A DNA stretch of 64,000 nucleotides from an uncultured Lachnospiraceae bacterium (GCA_902783375.1 CACZQN010000049.1:1-64000); one strand, 5' to 3'; counted from the first letter of the stretch, positions 16,867 through 26,645 are shown. Notes: generated by a model not told the origin, from the sequence alone. Translations and numbers: made by a program.

Positions 16867-18755
16867 GCCTGCAGATCCGGTGTCCGCATCACTCTTCCGT
16901 GAATCGTATCCGCCTCGATGTCCCAGAACTCATTGTACCAGAGAATCAGGCTGTAGACCGTCCAGATCTTCGTCATATTTCTTGCGACGCCTGCCCTGTG
17001 GTCCTCGAGGAGCTTCAGAATCGCATCCTTCTTGAAGAACAGTGCCGCCGTATCGCTTTCAAAAGCCTCTTTGACCATCTGATAATACTTTTCTTCTTTC
17101 AGCCAGTCATTCAGCGGGACCGGGAAGCCAAGCTTCTTCCGGTTCGCTGTGTGCTCGGCAATCTGCTTCATCGCAGCCCCGCGCATCGCAACCTTTGTCG
17201 TCTCGCCCTGTACCCGGTAGCGGACAGGGATCTTTGTCGAGAGCGCCAGCATCTTGCGGTCGAGGAACGGTACGCGCAGTTCCAGGGAGTTCGCCATGCT
17301 CATCCGGTCCGCTTTCTGAAGAATATCATACTGCATCCAGGTTTTGATGTCTGCATACTGCAGTCTGGTCGGCTCATCAAGGCCCTCTGTGTCATCAAAA
17401 TACACCTTGGTGTATGCGGACGGATCACAGGAGACAATGCCGTCCTTCAGATACTGGTCCCGCTCGCCATAGGCGAAAACATAATTGTTCCGCATGAAGC
17501 GCTGATATGGCTCCATCGCACCGCGGATCAGGAAATTCCGGCCCTTGAACCGCGGCAGTTTCTTCGCGATCGCTCCGGCCGCTTTCCGGATCGGCTTCGG
17601 AATCTTCGAATACTGATGGAAATGCCCGCCCTCGATGTACATCGGGTATCCGCCAAACAGCTCATCCGCACCTTCACCCGAAAGCACGACTTTTACATAT
17701 TTTCTTGCATTCTGCGCCAGGAAAAACAGCGGAACCTCCGAAGGATTCGGCATCGGTTCATCCATGAAATACTGGATCTTGCCGGCCCAGCCGAAGTAAT
17801 CATCCGCAGAGACGAGGTTCGAGATGTTCTCGACACCGATGCTCTTGGAAAATTCCTGCGCATAAGGAAGCTCGGAATACTTCTTCTCTGCATAGCCGAC
17901 CGAGAAGCTCTTCACATCCTTCATGATGTTGCTGACTTCCTTGACGGTATAGCTGGAATCCACACCGGAAGAAAGGAAACAGCCGACCTCGACATCCGCA
18001 ATCTTATGCACCTGGACGGATTCTTCGAATTCCTTCTGGATCAGATCTTCCCACTCTTCGAGCGTCTTGGTCTGGTCCGCCTCATAGGTAATCCGGAAAT
18101 ACTCATGGACCGAGAGTTTCCCGTCCTGGTACTCGAGATAGTGTGCCGCCGGCAGCTTATAGACATTCATAAAGAGTGTCTCATCGCATGGGACATACTC
18201 AAAGCTCATATAATCCGGAATTCTTGCATAGTTGACTTCTTTTTCGAAAGCCGGATGCTCGAGGAATGACTTGATCTCCGATCCGAAGAGGAACTCTCCG
18301 TCTTTTCTGTAATAATAGAACGGCTTGATGCCAAAGATGTCTCTGGCGCCGAACAGCTTCTTCTCTTTCTTATCCCAGATCACGAAAGCATACATGCCGC
18401 GGAGCCTGTCCAGGAGCTTTGCACCCCACTCCTCATATCCATGCAGCAGAACTTCCGAGTCCGTTCTCGTCTTGAACACATGGCCCGCCTGCTCCAGCTC
18501 CTTCCGGAGATCCATGAAATTATAGATCTCCCCGTTGAAGGTCAGAACCATCGTATCATCTTCGTTGGTCATCGGCTGGGAGCCGCCCTCAAGGTCGATG
18601 ATCGACAGACGCCGGAAGCAGAGCGCAATGTCATCATCCACATAGATATCATCCATATCCGGGCCTCTGTGGATAATCCGTTCGCCCATGGCTCTGACAA
18701 TTGCCTCATTGTCCCGCCTGACATCATCTGCAATAAATCCTGCAAAACCACACAT
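16863..18755 (-). CDS. asnB: Asparagine synthase (glutamine-hydrolysing)
   Basis: A 630-residue enzyme making asparagine from aspartate, glutamine and ATP. Cys2 directly after the start Met (MCGFAGF) is the glutaminase nucleophile, which fixes the start at 18755 rather than the ATG two codons earlier. RGPD, GEIYN and the synthetase P-loop SSGVDSS are visible, with SGEGADELFGGYP in the second domain. Length fits the Bacillus-type AsnB family (about 610-630). Some relatives amidate cell-wall precursors instead of aspartate, so the acceptor is not proven. It is monocistronic and convergent with the SPL-like gene. Confidence 0.92.
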   Translation of the reverse strand: MCGFAGFIADDVRRDNEAIVRAMGERIIHRGPDMDDIYVDDDIALCFRRLSIIDLEGGSQPMTNEDDTMVLTFNGEIYNFMDLRKELEQAGHVFKTRTDSEVLLHGYEEWGAKLLDRLRGMYAFVIWDKKEKKLFGARDIFGIKPFYYYRKDGEFLFGSEIKSFLEHPAFEKEVNYARIPDYMSFEYVPCDETLFMNVYKLPAAHYLEYQDGKLSVHEYFRITYEADQTKTLEEWEDLIQKEFEESVQVHKIADVEVGCFLSSGVDSSYTVKEVSNIMKDVKSFSVGYAEKKYSELPYAQEFSKSIGVENISNLVSADDYFGWAGKIQYFMDEPMPNPSEVPLFFLAQNARKYVKVVLSGEGADELFGGYPMYIEGGHFHQYSKIPKPIRKAAGAIAKKLPRFKGRNFLIRGAMEPYQRFMRNNYVFAYGERDQYLKDGIVSCDPSAYTKVYFDDTEGLDEPTRLQYADIKTWMQYDILQKADRMSMANSLELRVPFLDRKMLALSTKIPVRYRVQGETTKVAMRGAAMKQIAEHTANRKKLGFPVPLNDWLKEEKYYQMVKEAFESDTAALFFKKDAILKLLEDHRAGVARNMTKIWTVYSLILWYNEFWDIEADTIHGRVMRTPDLQA

Positions 18756-18860
18756 AATCAAAATCCTCTTGAATCTGCCGCGGACTTCTTCCCGTCCGCG
18801 TACTGAATAAAAACCGTTTCCAGTCTATCTCATTCCCGTACCAAAAGCAAGTAAAAACAG

Positions 18861-18889
18861 TTGCAACCCTCCGTCAAAAAGGGTATAGT
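18861..18889 (+). promoter_or_regulatory. Promoter for the flippase gene
   Basis: TTGCAA (18861-18866), 17-base spacer and TATAGT (18884-18889), with a leader of about 65 bases that contains a small GC-rich hairpin. Confidence 0.65.
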
Positions 18890-18963
18890 GTATCTAAGAT
18901 TCGTGAAACACAAGATATAGTAGCTGTCCGGCGAAACTTCCGGCCAGCAGATTGGGGACCAGC

Positions 18964-20601
18964 ATGCCTTCAGACAATTCATCATCCAGTAAAAATAATT
19001 TCCTCGTGCAGGGCAGCATTCTCGCTGCAGCCTCCATCCTCGTCCGTGTCATCGGCCTTCTGTACCGGATCCCGATGACCAGAATCATCGGCAACGAGGG
19101 CATGGGCTACTATGAGAATGCTTTCGAAGTCTATAACCTCTGCTTCATCATCTCTTCGTATGCCATGCCGACGGCGGTCAGCAAGCTGATTGCACAGCGC
19201 TCCACGAAAAAGCAGTACCGGAACTCCATTCATCTGTTTGTCACTGCCCTCGCCATCGCGATCCTGCTCGGCGGATCCCTGGCGGTTGCAGTCTACTTTG
19301 GTGCGGCCTTTATCTCTTCTTCCGTCCTTGGCAATCCGAATACACAGATTCCGCTCCGCGTTCTGGCACCGACCATCCTGATCAGTGCCGTCCTCGGTGT
19401 CTTCCGTGGATTCTTCCAGGGAAAAGGAACCATGGTTCCGACCGCACTCTCCCAGCTTCTCGAGCAGATTGTGAATGCCTTTGTATCGGTATTTGCCTCC
19501 CTGTACCTCGTCCGCACACACAGTGCCTCGGAGCAGATCGCTGCCTTCGGTGCGGCAGGCGGTACCGCCGGAACCGGGATCGGTGCTTTCTTCGGCCTGG
19601 TCCTCCTGGTCTTTATCTTTGTGGTCAATATGCCGGTATTCAGACGGCAGATGCGCAGAGACCAGACGGAACATGAGGAAGGCGTCGCCGATCTGATCCT
19701 CGTCCTGATCTATACCATCGTTCCGGTGATGCTGAGCCAGGTGCTTGTCAGAAGCAACGGCATCATCGCCATCGCGCTGTTCAACCACATCCTCGCCGGC
19801 AAGGGCATGTCCGAAGAAGCTTATAACTCTCTCTACGGAATCTACAGTGCCAAGTATCTGGTGCTGACGAACATCGTCATCGGCATCACATCCGCCATCA
19901 CCATGGCCATGATTCCGGCAATCGTATCCGCCCATGCCATCGGATCCATGACGGAGGTCCGCAGAAAGATCTCGCTCGCCGTCAAGTTCAACCTGATCAT
20001 CGCCATGCCTTCGTGTGTCGGCCTGATGATCCTCGGCGGCCCGATCATCCGCGTTCTCTTCGGGGATACCGATCCGATGATCGCACTCGTCATGCTGGTC
20101 GGCTCCATCTCCGTGGTGCTCTACACGATGTCGATTCTCTTCAATACCATCATCCAGAGCATCCATCACATGCGAATCCCGGTCATCAATTCCGCCATCG
20201 CGATCCTGCTGGACATCCCGGTGCTCTGGATTCTGCTGAAGTTTACGAATCTGAATGTCTTTGCACTGGTCATCGGCAATCTGGTCATGCCGGTTGTCGT
20301 GATTATCCTCGATTCCATCGTCCTCTATAAGGACCTGGCGATCCGGATCGATCTGAAGAAATCCGTTCTGACACCGGCACTGGCTTCCCTGATCATGGGC
20401 GTGCTGGTCTATGTCGTCTATTTCCTGACATCAAAGCTGCCGTACGGATATCTCATCGGAACGATCCTCGGCATCCTCATCGGCGTGCTCTCCTTCTTCG
20501 CCGCAGAACTTCTGCTGAAGGGAATCACGGAAGACGAACTCTACAGTTTCCCGAAGGGGTCCCTGATCATCCAGATCGCGAAGAAAATGCACCTGCTTTA
20601 A
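18964..20601 (+). CDS. SpoVB/MurJ-like polysaccharide flippase
   Basis: A 545-residue integral membrane protein of the MOP (multidrug/oligosaccharide-lipid/polysaccharide) superfamily. About 13-14 hydrophobic helices run from residue 15 to the end. The opening FLVQGSILAAASILVRVIGLLYRIP is typical of the SpoVB/YtgP group, which includes candidate lipid II flippases. It probably moves an undecaprenyl-linked precursor across the membrane. A TTG four codons earlier is possible as a start. It is monocistronic and converges on a HAD gene. Exact substrate is not shown by the sequence. Confidence 0.85.
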   Translation: MPSDNSSSSKNNFLVQGSILAAASILVRVIGLLYRIPMTRIIGNEGMGYYENAFEVYNLCFIISSYAMPTAVSKLIAQRSTKKQYRNSIHLFVTALAIAILLGGSLAVAVYFGAAFISSSVLGNPNTQIPLRVLAPTILISAVLGVFRGFFQGKGTMVPTALSQLLEQIVNAFVSVFASLYLVRTHSASEQIAAFGAAGGTAGTGIGAFFGLVLLVFIFVVNMPVFRRQMRRDQTEHEEGVADLILVLIYTIVPVMLSQVLVRSNGIIAIALFNHILAGKGMSEEAYNSLYGIYSAKYLVLTNIVIGITSAITMAMIPAIVSAHAIGSMTEVRRKISLAVKFNLIIAMPSCVGLMILGGPIIRVLFGDTDPMIALVMLVGSISVVLYTMSILFNTIIQSIHHMRIPVINSAIAILLDIPVLWILLKFTNLNVFALVIGNLVMPVVVIILDSIVLYKDLAIRIDLKKSVLTPALASLIMGVLVYVVYFLTSKLPYGYLIGTILGILIGVLSFFAAELLLKGITEDELYSFPKGSLIIQIAKKMHLL

Positions 20602-20613
20602 TGAAAAATCAAT

Positions 20614-21276
20614 TTACTGCTCGTCCGCACAGATAAACCGGACGGCATCCGGAAGATCCTTCGCCAGATAGAGAATCCGTGCTGCGGATTCCTCGTTCGG
20701 GCCGGACAGATCCGGAACAAAGATTGTTTTCAGGTCGGCTCCCGCAGCCGACCTGATTCCGTTATCGGAATCTTCAAGTGCAATGACCTCCTCCGGCTGG
20801 AATCCCGAGACACGGAGCGCATACCGGTAGATGTCCGGTGCCGGCTTCCCGGTCTCGACCATGGATGCACAGACAAGATGATCGAACGCATCTAACATTC
20901 CCACTTCTCCCAGGTACTTCGTGGTCCGCTCCAGGTCACTGGCGGTCACGACGACGGTCTGATATCCTCTTTCCCGCAGCATCCGCACAGCCTGATCTGC
21001 TCCCGGTTTCATCTGGATTCCCTCTTTTTCAAGCATCGGAGCCATCAGTTCTTTCCGCCGTTTCCGGATCTGGTCATAATCACAGCCCTCTCCGAAGAAG
21101 GAATGCAGCAGCGGGATTCCGTAAGGCCTTGAACAACTTCTGAGGCAGAGGACCTGCTCTGTTGTCGGCTGAAATCCAGCCTCTTCCAGCGCCTGTCTCC
21201 AGCAGATGTGATAATACTTCTCTGTATCAATCAGGACGCCGTCCATATCGAAAAATACAGCTTTGATTCCGGTCAT
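20614..21276 (-). CDS. HAD family hydrolase (beta-phosphoglucomutase-like)
   Basis: A 220-residue HAD-superfamily phosphatase or phosphomutase of subfamily IA. Motif I is FFDMDGVLIDTE, motif II is VVVTAS, motif III is the Lys in GKPAPDIY, and motif IV is ALEDSDNGIRSA. A helical cap follows motif I. The substrate cannot be named; it may be a sugar phosphate. The start at 21276 is set by AAAGGA six bases upstream. It is monocistronic, pointing towards the flippase gene. Confidence 0.85.
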   Translation of the reverse strand: MTGIKAVFFDMDGVLIDTEKYYHICWRQALEEAGFQPTTEQVLCLRSCSRPYGIPLLHSFFGEGCDYDQIRKRRKELMAPMLEKEGIQMKPGADQAVRMLRERGYQTVVVTASDLERTTKYLGEVGMLDAFDHLVCASMVETGKPAPDIYRYALRVSGFQPEEVIALEDSDNGIRSAAGADLKTIFVPDLSGPNEESAARILYLAKDLPDAVRFICADEQ

Positions 21277-21302
21277 ACCAATCCTTTCTGTCTGATCCGC
21301 CG

Positions 21303-21336
21303 AAAAAAGCTGCCGCTTCATGCGGCAGCTTTTTCA
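21303..21336 (-). terminator. Terminator after efp
   Basis: An 11-bp stem AAAGCTGCCGC/GCGGCAGCTTT with flanking A and T runs; on the minus strand it ends the efp transcript. Confidence 0.85.
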
Positions 21337-21352
21337 GATATTCTGTGTACGC

Positions 21353-21910
21353 TTATACTCTCTTCAGATACTCACCGGTTCTGGTGTCGATCTGAATCTT
21401 ATCGCCTTCATTCACGAACAGCGGAACGTTCACGCTCGCACCGGTCTCAACAGTAGCCGGCTTTGTAGCGCCGGTAGCGGTGTTCCCTGCGAAGCCCGGC
21501 TCGGTCTCGGTAATCACGAGTTCCACGAACATCGGCGGCTCGATCGAGAAAACTTCTCCGTTATGGGAGAGCATGTTGACTGTCTCGTTCTCTTTCACGA
21601 ACTTCAGTGCATCCCCAATCTGCTCATCTGTCAGAGCAAACTGCTCGTAAGTCTCAAGATCCATGAAATAATGCATATCACTGTCCGTATACATATACTG
21701 CATGTCCTTACGCTCGATACGAGCCTGTGGGAATTTCTCTGTCGGACGGAAGGTACGTTCAGTTACGCCACCGTTCTTGATGTTTCTCAGCTTGGTACGG
21801 ACAAATGCTGCGCCCTTGCCCGGCTTTACATGCTGGAACTCAACGATCTGATATACGTTTCCTTCGATCTCGACGGTAAGGCCGTTTCTGAAATCGCCTG
21901 CAGATACCAT
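21353..21910 (-). CDS. efp: Elongation factor P
   Basis: A 185-residue tRNA-mimic factor that rescues ribosomes stalled on polyproline. Three beta-barrel domains fit the length. The modification-site loop is [14 protein letters not shown] (Lys about 32), and the C-terminal signature has [16 protein letters not shown]. The N-terminus [10 protein letters not shown] is typical. It is the last gene of pap-ppk1-barstar-yqeG-efp, though a 55-base gap may hold a promoter. A strong terminator follows. No efp-modification enzyme is nearby. Confidence 0.96.
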   Translation of the reverse strand: MVSAGDFRNGLTVEIEGNVYQIVEFQHVKPGKGAAFVRTKLRNIKNGGVTERTFRPTEKFPQARIERKDMQYMYTDSDMHYFMDLETYEQFALTDEQIGDALKFVKENETVNMLSHNGEVFSIEPPMFVELVITETEPGFAGNTATGATKPATVETGASVNVPLFVNEGDKIQIDTRTGEYLKRV

Positions 21911-21965
21911 AAATCATCCTCCTTAAATTGCATAAACTGTCATACGTATTCTACAGTATCATCTT

Positions 21966-22481
21966 TCACTTTTCAAGTTCTTTTTCAAATTTTCGCAGGA
22001 TGGGTTTCTCCAGAAATCGTTTCAGCACGATCTGGATCTCCTCATGCGGATCAATCGGCTTCACCAGGATGCTGTAGATCCCGGTCCGCTTCGCTCCCCA
22101 GACATCGGTGAACAGCTGGTCGCCGATAAATACCGTGGTTTTCCGCTTTGTTCCCATCCGCTTCATGGCTTCCCGGTACCCGCGCACAGACGGCTTGTCT
22201 GCTTTGTACAGATAGAGGGAACCGATCTCCCGGTTGAACCGCAGCACGCGCTCTTCCCGGTTATTGGAGAGCAGGCAGGTGGCAAATCCGATCTCCCGCA
22301 GCGTCTCAAACAGCCTTACCGCGCGTTCATCGGCATCTGCCCCGTGCGGGACAAGGGTGTTGTCAATATCAAAAATCAGGCCCCTGATCCCGCGTGCATA
22401 GAGTTCCCGGTAATCGATCGCATAGGCAGAATCCGCCATCGCATCCGGATAAAAGGTCTTATACCAGTTCAATGTTTTCAT
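21966..22481 (-). CDS. YqeG family HAD phosphatase
   Basis: A 171-residue HAD subfamily IIIA phosphatase like B. subtilis YqeG. Motif I is LIFDIDNTLVPHG, motif II has LLSNN, and motif III/IV include KADKPS and FIGDQLFTDVWGAKR. Substrate unknown; relatives act on phosphatidylglycerophosphate in other lineages. The start at 22481 (MKTLNWYK) overlaps the preceding barstar-like gene by 23 bases. A longer frame back to 22568 reads through that gene and is not credible. Confidence 0.87.
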   Translation of the reverse strand: MKTLNWYKTFYPDAMADSAYAIDYRELYARGIRGLIFDIDNTLVPHGADADERAVRLFETLREIGFATCLLSNNREERVLRFNREIGSLYLYKADKPSVRGYREAMKRMGTKRKTTVFIGDQLFTDVWGAKRTGIYSILVKPIDPHEEIQIVLKRFLEKPILRKFEKELEK

Positions 22482-22725
22482 TCTCCGCTGCAGCCTCTTC
22501 AAAGGCACCGAGAAGTTCATCTGTCCCTTCTTCACCCAGATGAATATCCAGAAGATCCACGTCTTCAAACGTTACTTCCATTCTGCGGCTGATCTGTTTG
22601 AGCATATCCACAAGCGAATCGGTATCCGAAACACTTCCCTGCGGGAAACCGAATGATTCCTCAATATGGCTGTACGCATGCTGCATGGTATCCATCTCTT
22701 CACAGTTCAGGATTATTTCTTTCAT
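22459..22725 (-). CDS. Barstar-like protein
   Basis: An 88-residue acidic protein resembling barstar, the intracellular barnase inhibitor: MKEIILNC opens a beta strand, SHIEESFGFP matches the conserved 'LHxxLxxxLxxP' helix, and SLVDMLKQIS the next helix, with an acidic C-terminal end. The conserved YYGxNLDALWD section is degenerate (QGSVSDTDSLVDML). No barnase-type RNase is seen in the window. It sits between ppk1 (26-base gap) and yqeG (overlap). The start ATG at 22725 is ten bases from GGAG; a GTG start at 22734 is less likely. Function as an RNase inhibitor is inference only. Confidence 0.65.
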   Translation of the reverse strand: MKEIILNCEEMDTMQHAYSHIEESFGFPQGSVSDTDSLVDMLKQISRRMEVTFEDVDLLDIHLGEEGTDELLGAFEEAAAENENIELV

Positions 22726-22751
22726 GTGTTTCACTCCTCACTGTCTCTCGT

Positions 22752-25139
22752 TCAACGCTTCCTGCGGAACAGTCCGCCAAAAAGGGAACTCGGTTTCTTC
22801 TTCTTTCCGCTCACAACCGGTTCTTTCCGGACAGGCTGTGCTGCTTTCTGCGTCGCTGCCGGTCTGGCAGTCTGCTGAACTTCCTTTTTCACTTCCGGTC
22901 CAACTGCAGGTTTCACCGGTTCAGCCGCCGGTTTCAACGTTTCTGCTGCAGGTTTCGCCGGTTCTTCATGCACCGGTTCTGCCGCTTCCTTCTTTTCTGC
23001 CGCTGTAGACGGAGCTGTCTCTACCGGTTTCCGCTCTTCTACAGCAGTAGATTCCTCGACTTTCTCCGGTTCCGGTTCTGCAGGTGCGTCTTCCTTTGTG
23101 ACTTTTCTGGCAGAGAAATAGCGGTACAGCCGTTCCTGAGAGGATGTGCCTTCGCCGCCCTCTTCCCGTACATACGTACCGTCTGACAGCATGGTTCTTG
23201 CCTTTTCCTTATCTTCCCGGAAAGCATCCATGATCTCGTGGATCTGCTCTCTCGTCTCCGGTGTCCGGACCTCAATGAATGCCTCGACTCTTCTTTCGAG
23301 GTTGCGGTTCAGAAGGTCGCCGGAACCGATAAAGATCTTCTCATCTTCACCGGAGCCGAACTGGTAGATTCTCGAATGCTCAAGCCACCGTCCGACCACG
23401 CTCTTGATCCGGATGTTCTCGGTCGCACCGGGGATACCCGGAAGCAGACAGCAGATTCCGCGGATGAAGAGTTCCACCTGAACGCCGGCTCTCGAACACT
23501 CGATCAGCTTCTTCATCACCGGCACGCTGTTCATGGAATTGATCTTCATGGAAATCTTTCCGGCAGCTCCCTTTTCCTTCTCGCGGTCGCAATATGCCAG
23601 CAGACGGTTCATAAAGCTGTTCGGAGCGATCCAGAGGGTCTCTGCCTCCGGCGGGATCTCGCCCTGCTCCAGGGCCAGGAAAGTCCGCTCCGCATCCTTT
23701 GCCGCATTCGGATCCGATGTGATCAGCGACAGATCGGTATACTGCTCACTCGTCACCTCATTGTAGTTTCCGGTGCCAACCTGGGTGATATAGGACAGAT
23801 TCCCGTCTTTCTGGCTTGTAATCAGGCAGAGCTTGGAGTGCACCTTCTGATCCGGCAGGCCATAGATGATCCGACATCCCGCATCCTCAAGCATCTCGGA
23901 ATAGTCGATATTGCTCTGCTCATCAAACCGCGCACGCAGTTCGAGAAGACACAGGACATCTTTCCCGCGGTCTGCTGCATAGGCCAGTGCCGCAGCAACC
24001 TTCGAGCTGTTGGAGAGGCGGTAAAGTGTAATCTTGATCGACAGGACATCCGGATTATCCGCAGCCTCATAAAGAAGCTCCACGAACGGATTCATGCTCT
24101 GGAACGGGAATGCCAGCAACAGGTCATGATCCCTGACATAATCAAAATACTCGCCCTTCGAGAGACCAACACTCTTCGCCGGTTTTCTGTCCTCATACCG
24201 GAGACTGCTGTCGCCGCGGATGCTGCTCCGGAAGGAAAGGTCATACGGGATGGAAGTCTGGAAGGTCAGCTCTTCCGGGACACCGATCTTCTTGATCAGC
24301 ATGGCCTTCGCATTCTGCGAAAGCTTTCCGTTGATCTGCAGTCTGACCGGCAGCTCTCTTTGCCTCTTCTTCAGCAGCGTCGACATCTTGTTCCGGGATT
24401 CATCACTGGTTGCAGACAGTCTTCCCTCGATGAAGACATCCGCATTCCGGGTGACCTTGATCACGGCGGACTCTTTTACCTCTTCCTTCTTGAACAGGAG
24501 CGGCAGGAAATGCCGTACCAGCTGTGCCGTCAGAACGATCTTCTGTCTGCCGTCCAGTTCGAAAGCCGTATACTCCGGCAGCCGGTAGATCGGAACGATA
24601 CCGAGCCGGTATTCCGGGCCGCGTCCGAGGAAAGCAACGACATAGGACTCTTCACCCCAGAGGAACGGCAGCGCCTGCTTGGGTTCGATAATCCGCGGGA
24701 ACAGCAGGTGGCGATATTCCCCGAAATGCTTCTTGCACATCAGTTCATCGACTTTCGAAGTCTTCTTGAAGTCAATAATATCCACCCCATTCGCAGCAAG
24801 TTCTTCCTTCAGCGTCTTCCAGACACTCGAAGCCAGCCCATGCTGCTCCTGGGTTCTTTTCAAAATGGCACGAATCTGTTCGGCGGCTGTCATACCAGAC
24901 ACCGGGTCCTTGCGCTCCGGCGTCAGTTTTTCCCGGTGCAGGAGAATTCCCACACGGACCTTAAAAAACTCTTCCAGATTCGACTGGTAAATCATCAGAA
25001 ACTTCAGCCGCTCCAGCAATGGTACATTGTTATCACAGGCTTCCTGCAAAACCCGGAGATTGAACTCCAGCCAACTCAGTTCCCGGTTCATGAAACATGC
25101 AGAGTCTGTTCTAACGTCTGCTGTATTTGGATCTGCCAT
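22752..25139 (-). CDS. ppk1: Polyphosphate kinase 1 with long C-terminal tail
   Basis: A 795-residue enzyme that reversibly builds polyphosphate from ATP. The N domain starts FMNRELSWLEFNLRVL; the autophosphorylated His lies in VHSKLCLIT (about residue 433) and a second conserved His is in GRWLEHSRIYQF. The catalytic part ends near residue 680. About 115 further residues form a low-complexity tail rich in Ala, Pro, Glu and Lys, with repeated EPxKPAxE-like units and a basic end (SSLFGGLFRRKR). Usual PPK1 lengths are 690-720. The start shares one base with the pap stop (TGATG), so synthesis is coupled. Confidence 0.95.
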   Translation of the reverse strand: MADPNTADVRTDSACFMNRELSWLEFNLRVLQEACDNNVPLLERLKFLMIYQSNLEEFFKVRVGILLHREKLTPERKDPVSGMTAAEQIRAILKRTQEQHGLASSVWKTLKEELAANGVDIIDFKKTSKVDELMCKKHFGEYRHLLFPRIIEPKQALPFLWGEESYVVAFLGRGPEYRLGIVPIYRLPEYTAFELDGRQKIVLTAQLVRHFLPLLFKKEEVKESAVIKVTRNADVFIEGRLSATSDESRNKMSTLLKKRQRELPVRLQINGKLSQNAKAMLIKKIGVPEELTFQTSIPYDLSFRSSIRGDSSLRYEDRKPAKSVGLSKGEYFDYVRDHDLLLAFPFQSMNPFVELLYEAADNPDVLSIKITLYRLSNSSKVAAALAYAADRGKDVLCLLELRARFDEQSNIDYSEMLEDAGCRIIYGLPDQKVHSKLCLITSQKDGNLSYITQVGTGNYNEVTSEQYTDLSLITSDPNAAKDAERTFLALEQGEIPPEAETLWIAPNSFMNRLLAYCDREKEKGAAGKISMKINSMNSVPVMKKLIECSRAGVQVELFIRGICCLLPGIPGATENIRIKSVVGRWLEHSRIYQFGSGEDEKIFIGSGDLLNRNLERRVEAFIEVRTPETREQIHEIMDAFREDKEKARTMLSDGTYVREEGGEGTSSQERLYRYFSARKVTKEDAPAEPEPEKVEESTAVEERKPVETAPSTAAEKKEAAEPVHEEPAKPAAETLKPAAEPVKPAVGPEVKKEVQQTARPAATQKAAQPVRKEPVVSGKKKKPSSLFGGLFRRKR

Positions 25140-26629
25140 CAGTCTAACTCCTTCTTCATCTGATTCTTAATTGCCTTTTCAAGGGCATCAATAATAATTT
25201 CAAGTGTCTTAATGCGCGCGTATTTCTTGTCGTTCGACTCGATGATGTACCACGGCGCATTCTCCGTACTGGTCTTTGCCAGCATATCATCGACAGCCTC
25301 TTCGTACAGAGGCCACTTTTCACGGTTTCTCCAGTCCTCATCGGTGATCTTCCACTGCTTCTCCGGTGTGTTCTGGCGGTCCGTGAAACGGGCGAGCTGC
25401 GTGTCGGCATCGATGTGGATCCAGAACTTCAGAACCACCGCACCCCAGTCGGTCAGCTGCCGCTCGAATTCATTCATCTCGTTGTAGGCCCGCTTCCAGT
25501 CCTTCTCCGAGCAGAATCCCTCGAGGCGCTCCACCATGACTCTGCCGTACCAGGTTCTGTCAAAGATGCAGATATGGCCGGTCTTCGGCAGTCTGGTCCA
25601 GAATCTCCACAGATACTGACGGTTCAGCTCATGCGGTTCCGGCGAAGCGATCGGCATCACGTCAAATCCTCTGGCATCGAGTGGATAAGCAACTCTGCGG
25701 ATATTGCCGCCCTTTCCTGCCGCATCCCAGCCCTCGTAGCAGAGGATGACCGGGATCTTCCTGCGGTAGATCACATTGTGCAGTTCACCGAGCCGTTTCT
25801 GGAGCTTCTTCAGCTTTTCCTTGTAGTCCTCATCCGAGATGGTCGGGGACAGATCGACATCCGCAAGCTTCGGCATCGGGATCAGCGGGAACTCTTCTTC
25901 AAACGGCTCTCCGACATACTTTCCCTTCTCCAGAGCCTTGTCGATCTTCTTCACCAGGAGTTCCAGTGCGTCGTGAATGACTTCTTTCCGCTTATCCGCA
26001 TCCAGAACGTGCCACTTCACCGTCTCCCCGGTCTCTTCCATGAAGGTCTCATAGGCTTCCTTGAACCGCTTGTATTCGCGGTGCTGCCACATATCCTCAT
26101 CGGTCACACGCCACTCGGTATTCGCTTTTTCCTTGATCGCGGCGATTCTCTTGAACTGCTCGTCCTTGTCGATGTTCAGGAAGATCTTCAGGACAACGTA
26201 GCCGCCGTCCCGGAGCTGGCGCTCGAACTCGTTGACGGAACGGACTCTTTCTTTGTACTGCTTTTTGGTAATCTCGTGCCGGACATATTTGCGGACGACG
26301 TCCTCCATCCATCCGGAATCATAGAACATGATCTTCCCGTTCTCGGGAATCTTTTCAGCATAGGGGTACAGGAACGGATAACGGGAATCCTTTTCCGGGA
26401 TGATGACCGAAGATGTGACGTTATAGAATCTCGGGTCAATCTCACTGATCAGTTCCCCGATCAGGCTGCCTTTGCCGGCTGCAGCCCAGCCCTCAATCAG
26501 CACCAGGACCGGCAGTTTTGCCTCGCGGAGAAGCTGCTGCTGTGCTTTCAGGCGCTCTTTCAGTTCCTTGATCTCTGCCTTCAGCTGCTCTGTTTCCGCA
26601 TTCTTCTTTTCTTTCTTCTCTTCAGACAT
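25139..26629 (-). CDS. pap: Polyphosphate:AMP phosphotransferase (tandem PPK2)
   Basis: A 496-residue protein with two PPK2 domains. Walker A loops are EGWAAAGKGSLI (about 46-57) and EGWDAAGKGGNI (about 300). Tandem-domain PPK2 proteins phosphorylate AMP to ADP using polyphosphate. An N-terminal Lys/Glu coiled coil (about 1-38) precedes. The start is ATG 26629 after GGAGGG. Directly upstream of ppk1, so one operon holds both synthesis and use of polyphosphate. The substrate preference is by family; a nucleoside diphosphate kinase role is possible. Confidence 0.93.
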   Translation of the reverse strand: MSEEKKEKKNAETEQLKAEIKELKERLKAQQQLLREAKLPVLVLIEGWAAAGKGSLIGELISEIDPRFYNVTSSVIIPEKDSRYPFLYPYAEKIPENGKIMFYDSGWMEDVVRKYVRHEITKKQYKERVRSVNEFERQLRDGGYVVLKIFLNIDKDEQFKRIAAIKEKANTEWRVTDEDMWQHREYKRFKEAYETFMEETGETVKWHVLDADKRKEVIHDALELLVKKIDKALEKGKYVGEPFEEEFPLIPMPKLADVDLSPTISDEDYKEKLKKLQKRLGELHNVIYRRKIPVILCYEGWDAAGKGGNIRRVAYPLDARGFDVMPIASPEPHELNRQYLWRFWTRLPKTGHICIFDRTWYGRVMVERLEGFCSEKDWKRAYNEMNEFERQLTDWGAVVLKFWIHIDADTQLARFTDRQNTPEKQWKITDEDWRNREKWPLYEEAVDDMLAKTSTENAPWYIIESNDKKYARIKTLEIIIDALEKAIKNQMKKELD

Positions 26630-26645
26630 GATCACCCTCCATGTT

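Noticed and set aside
23238..25163. Long open frame of 641 codons on the plus strand, antisense to ppk1
   Set aside because: It mirrors a well-supported gene, has no ribosome site and shows no protein family. Similar antisense frames over aspS, recJ and the VWA/LRR genes (for example 51941-54031) were rejected on the same grounds; they reflect high third-base GC.
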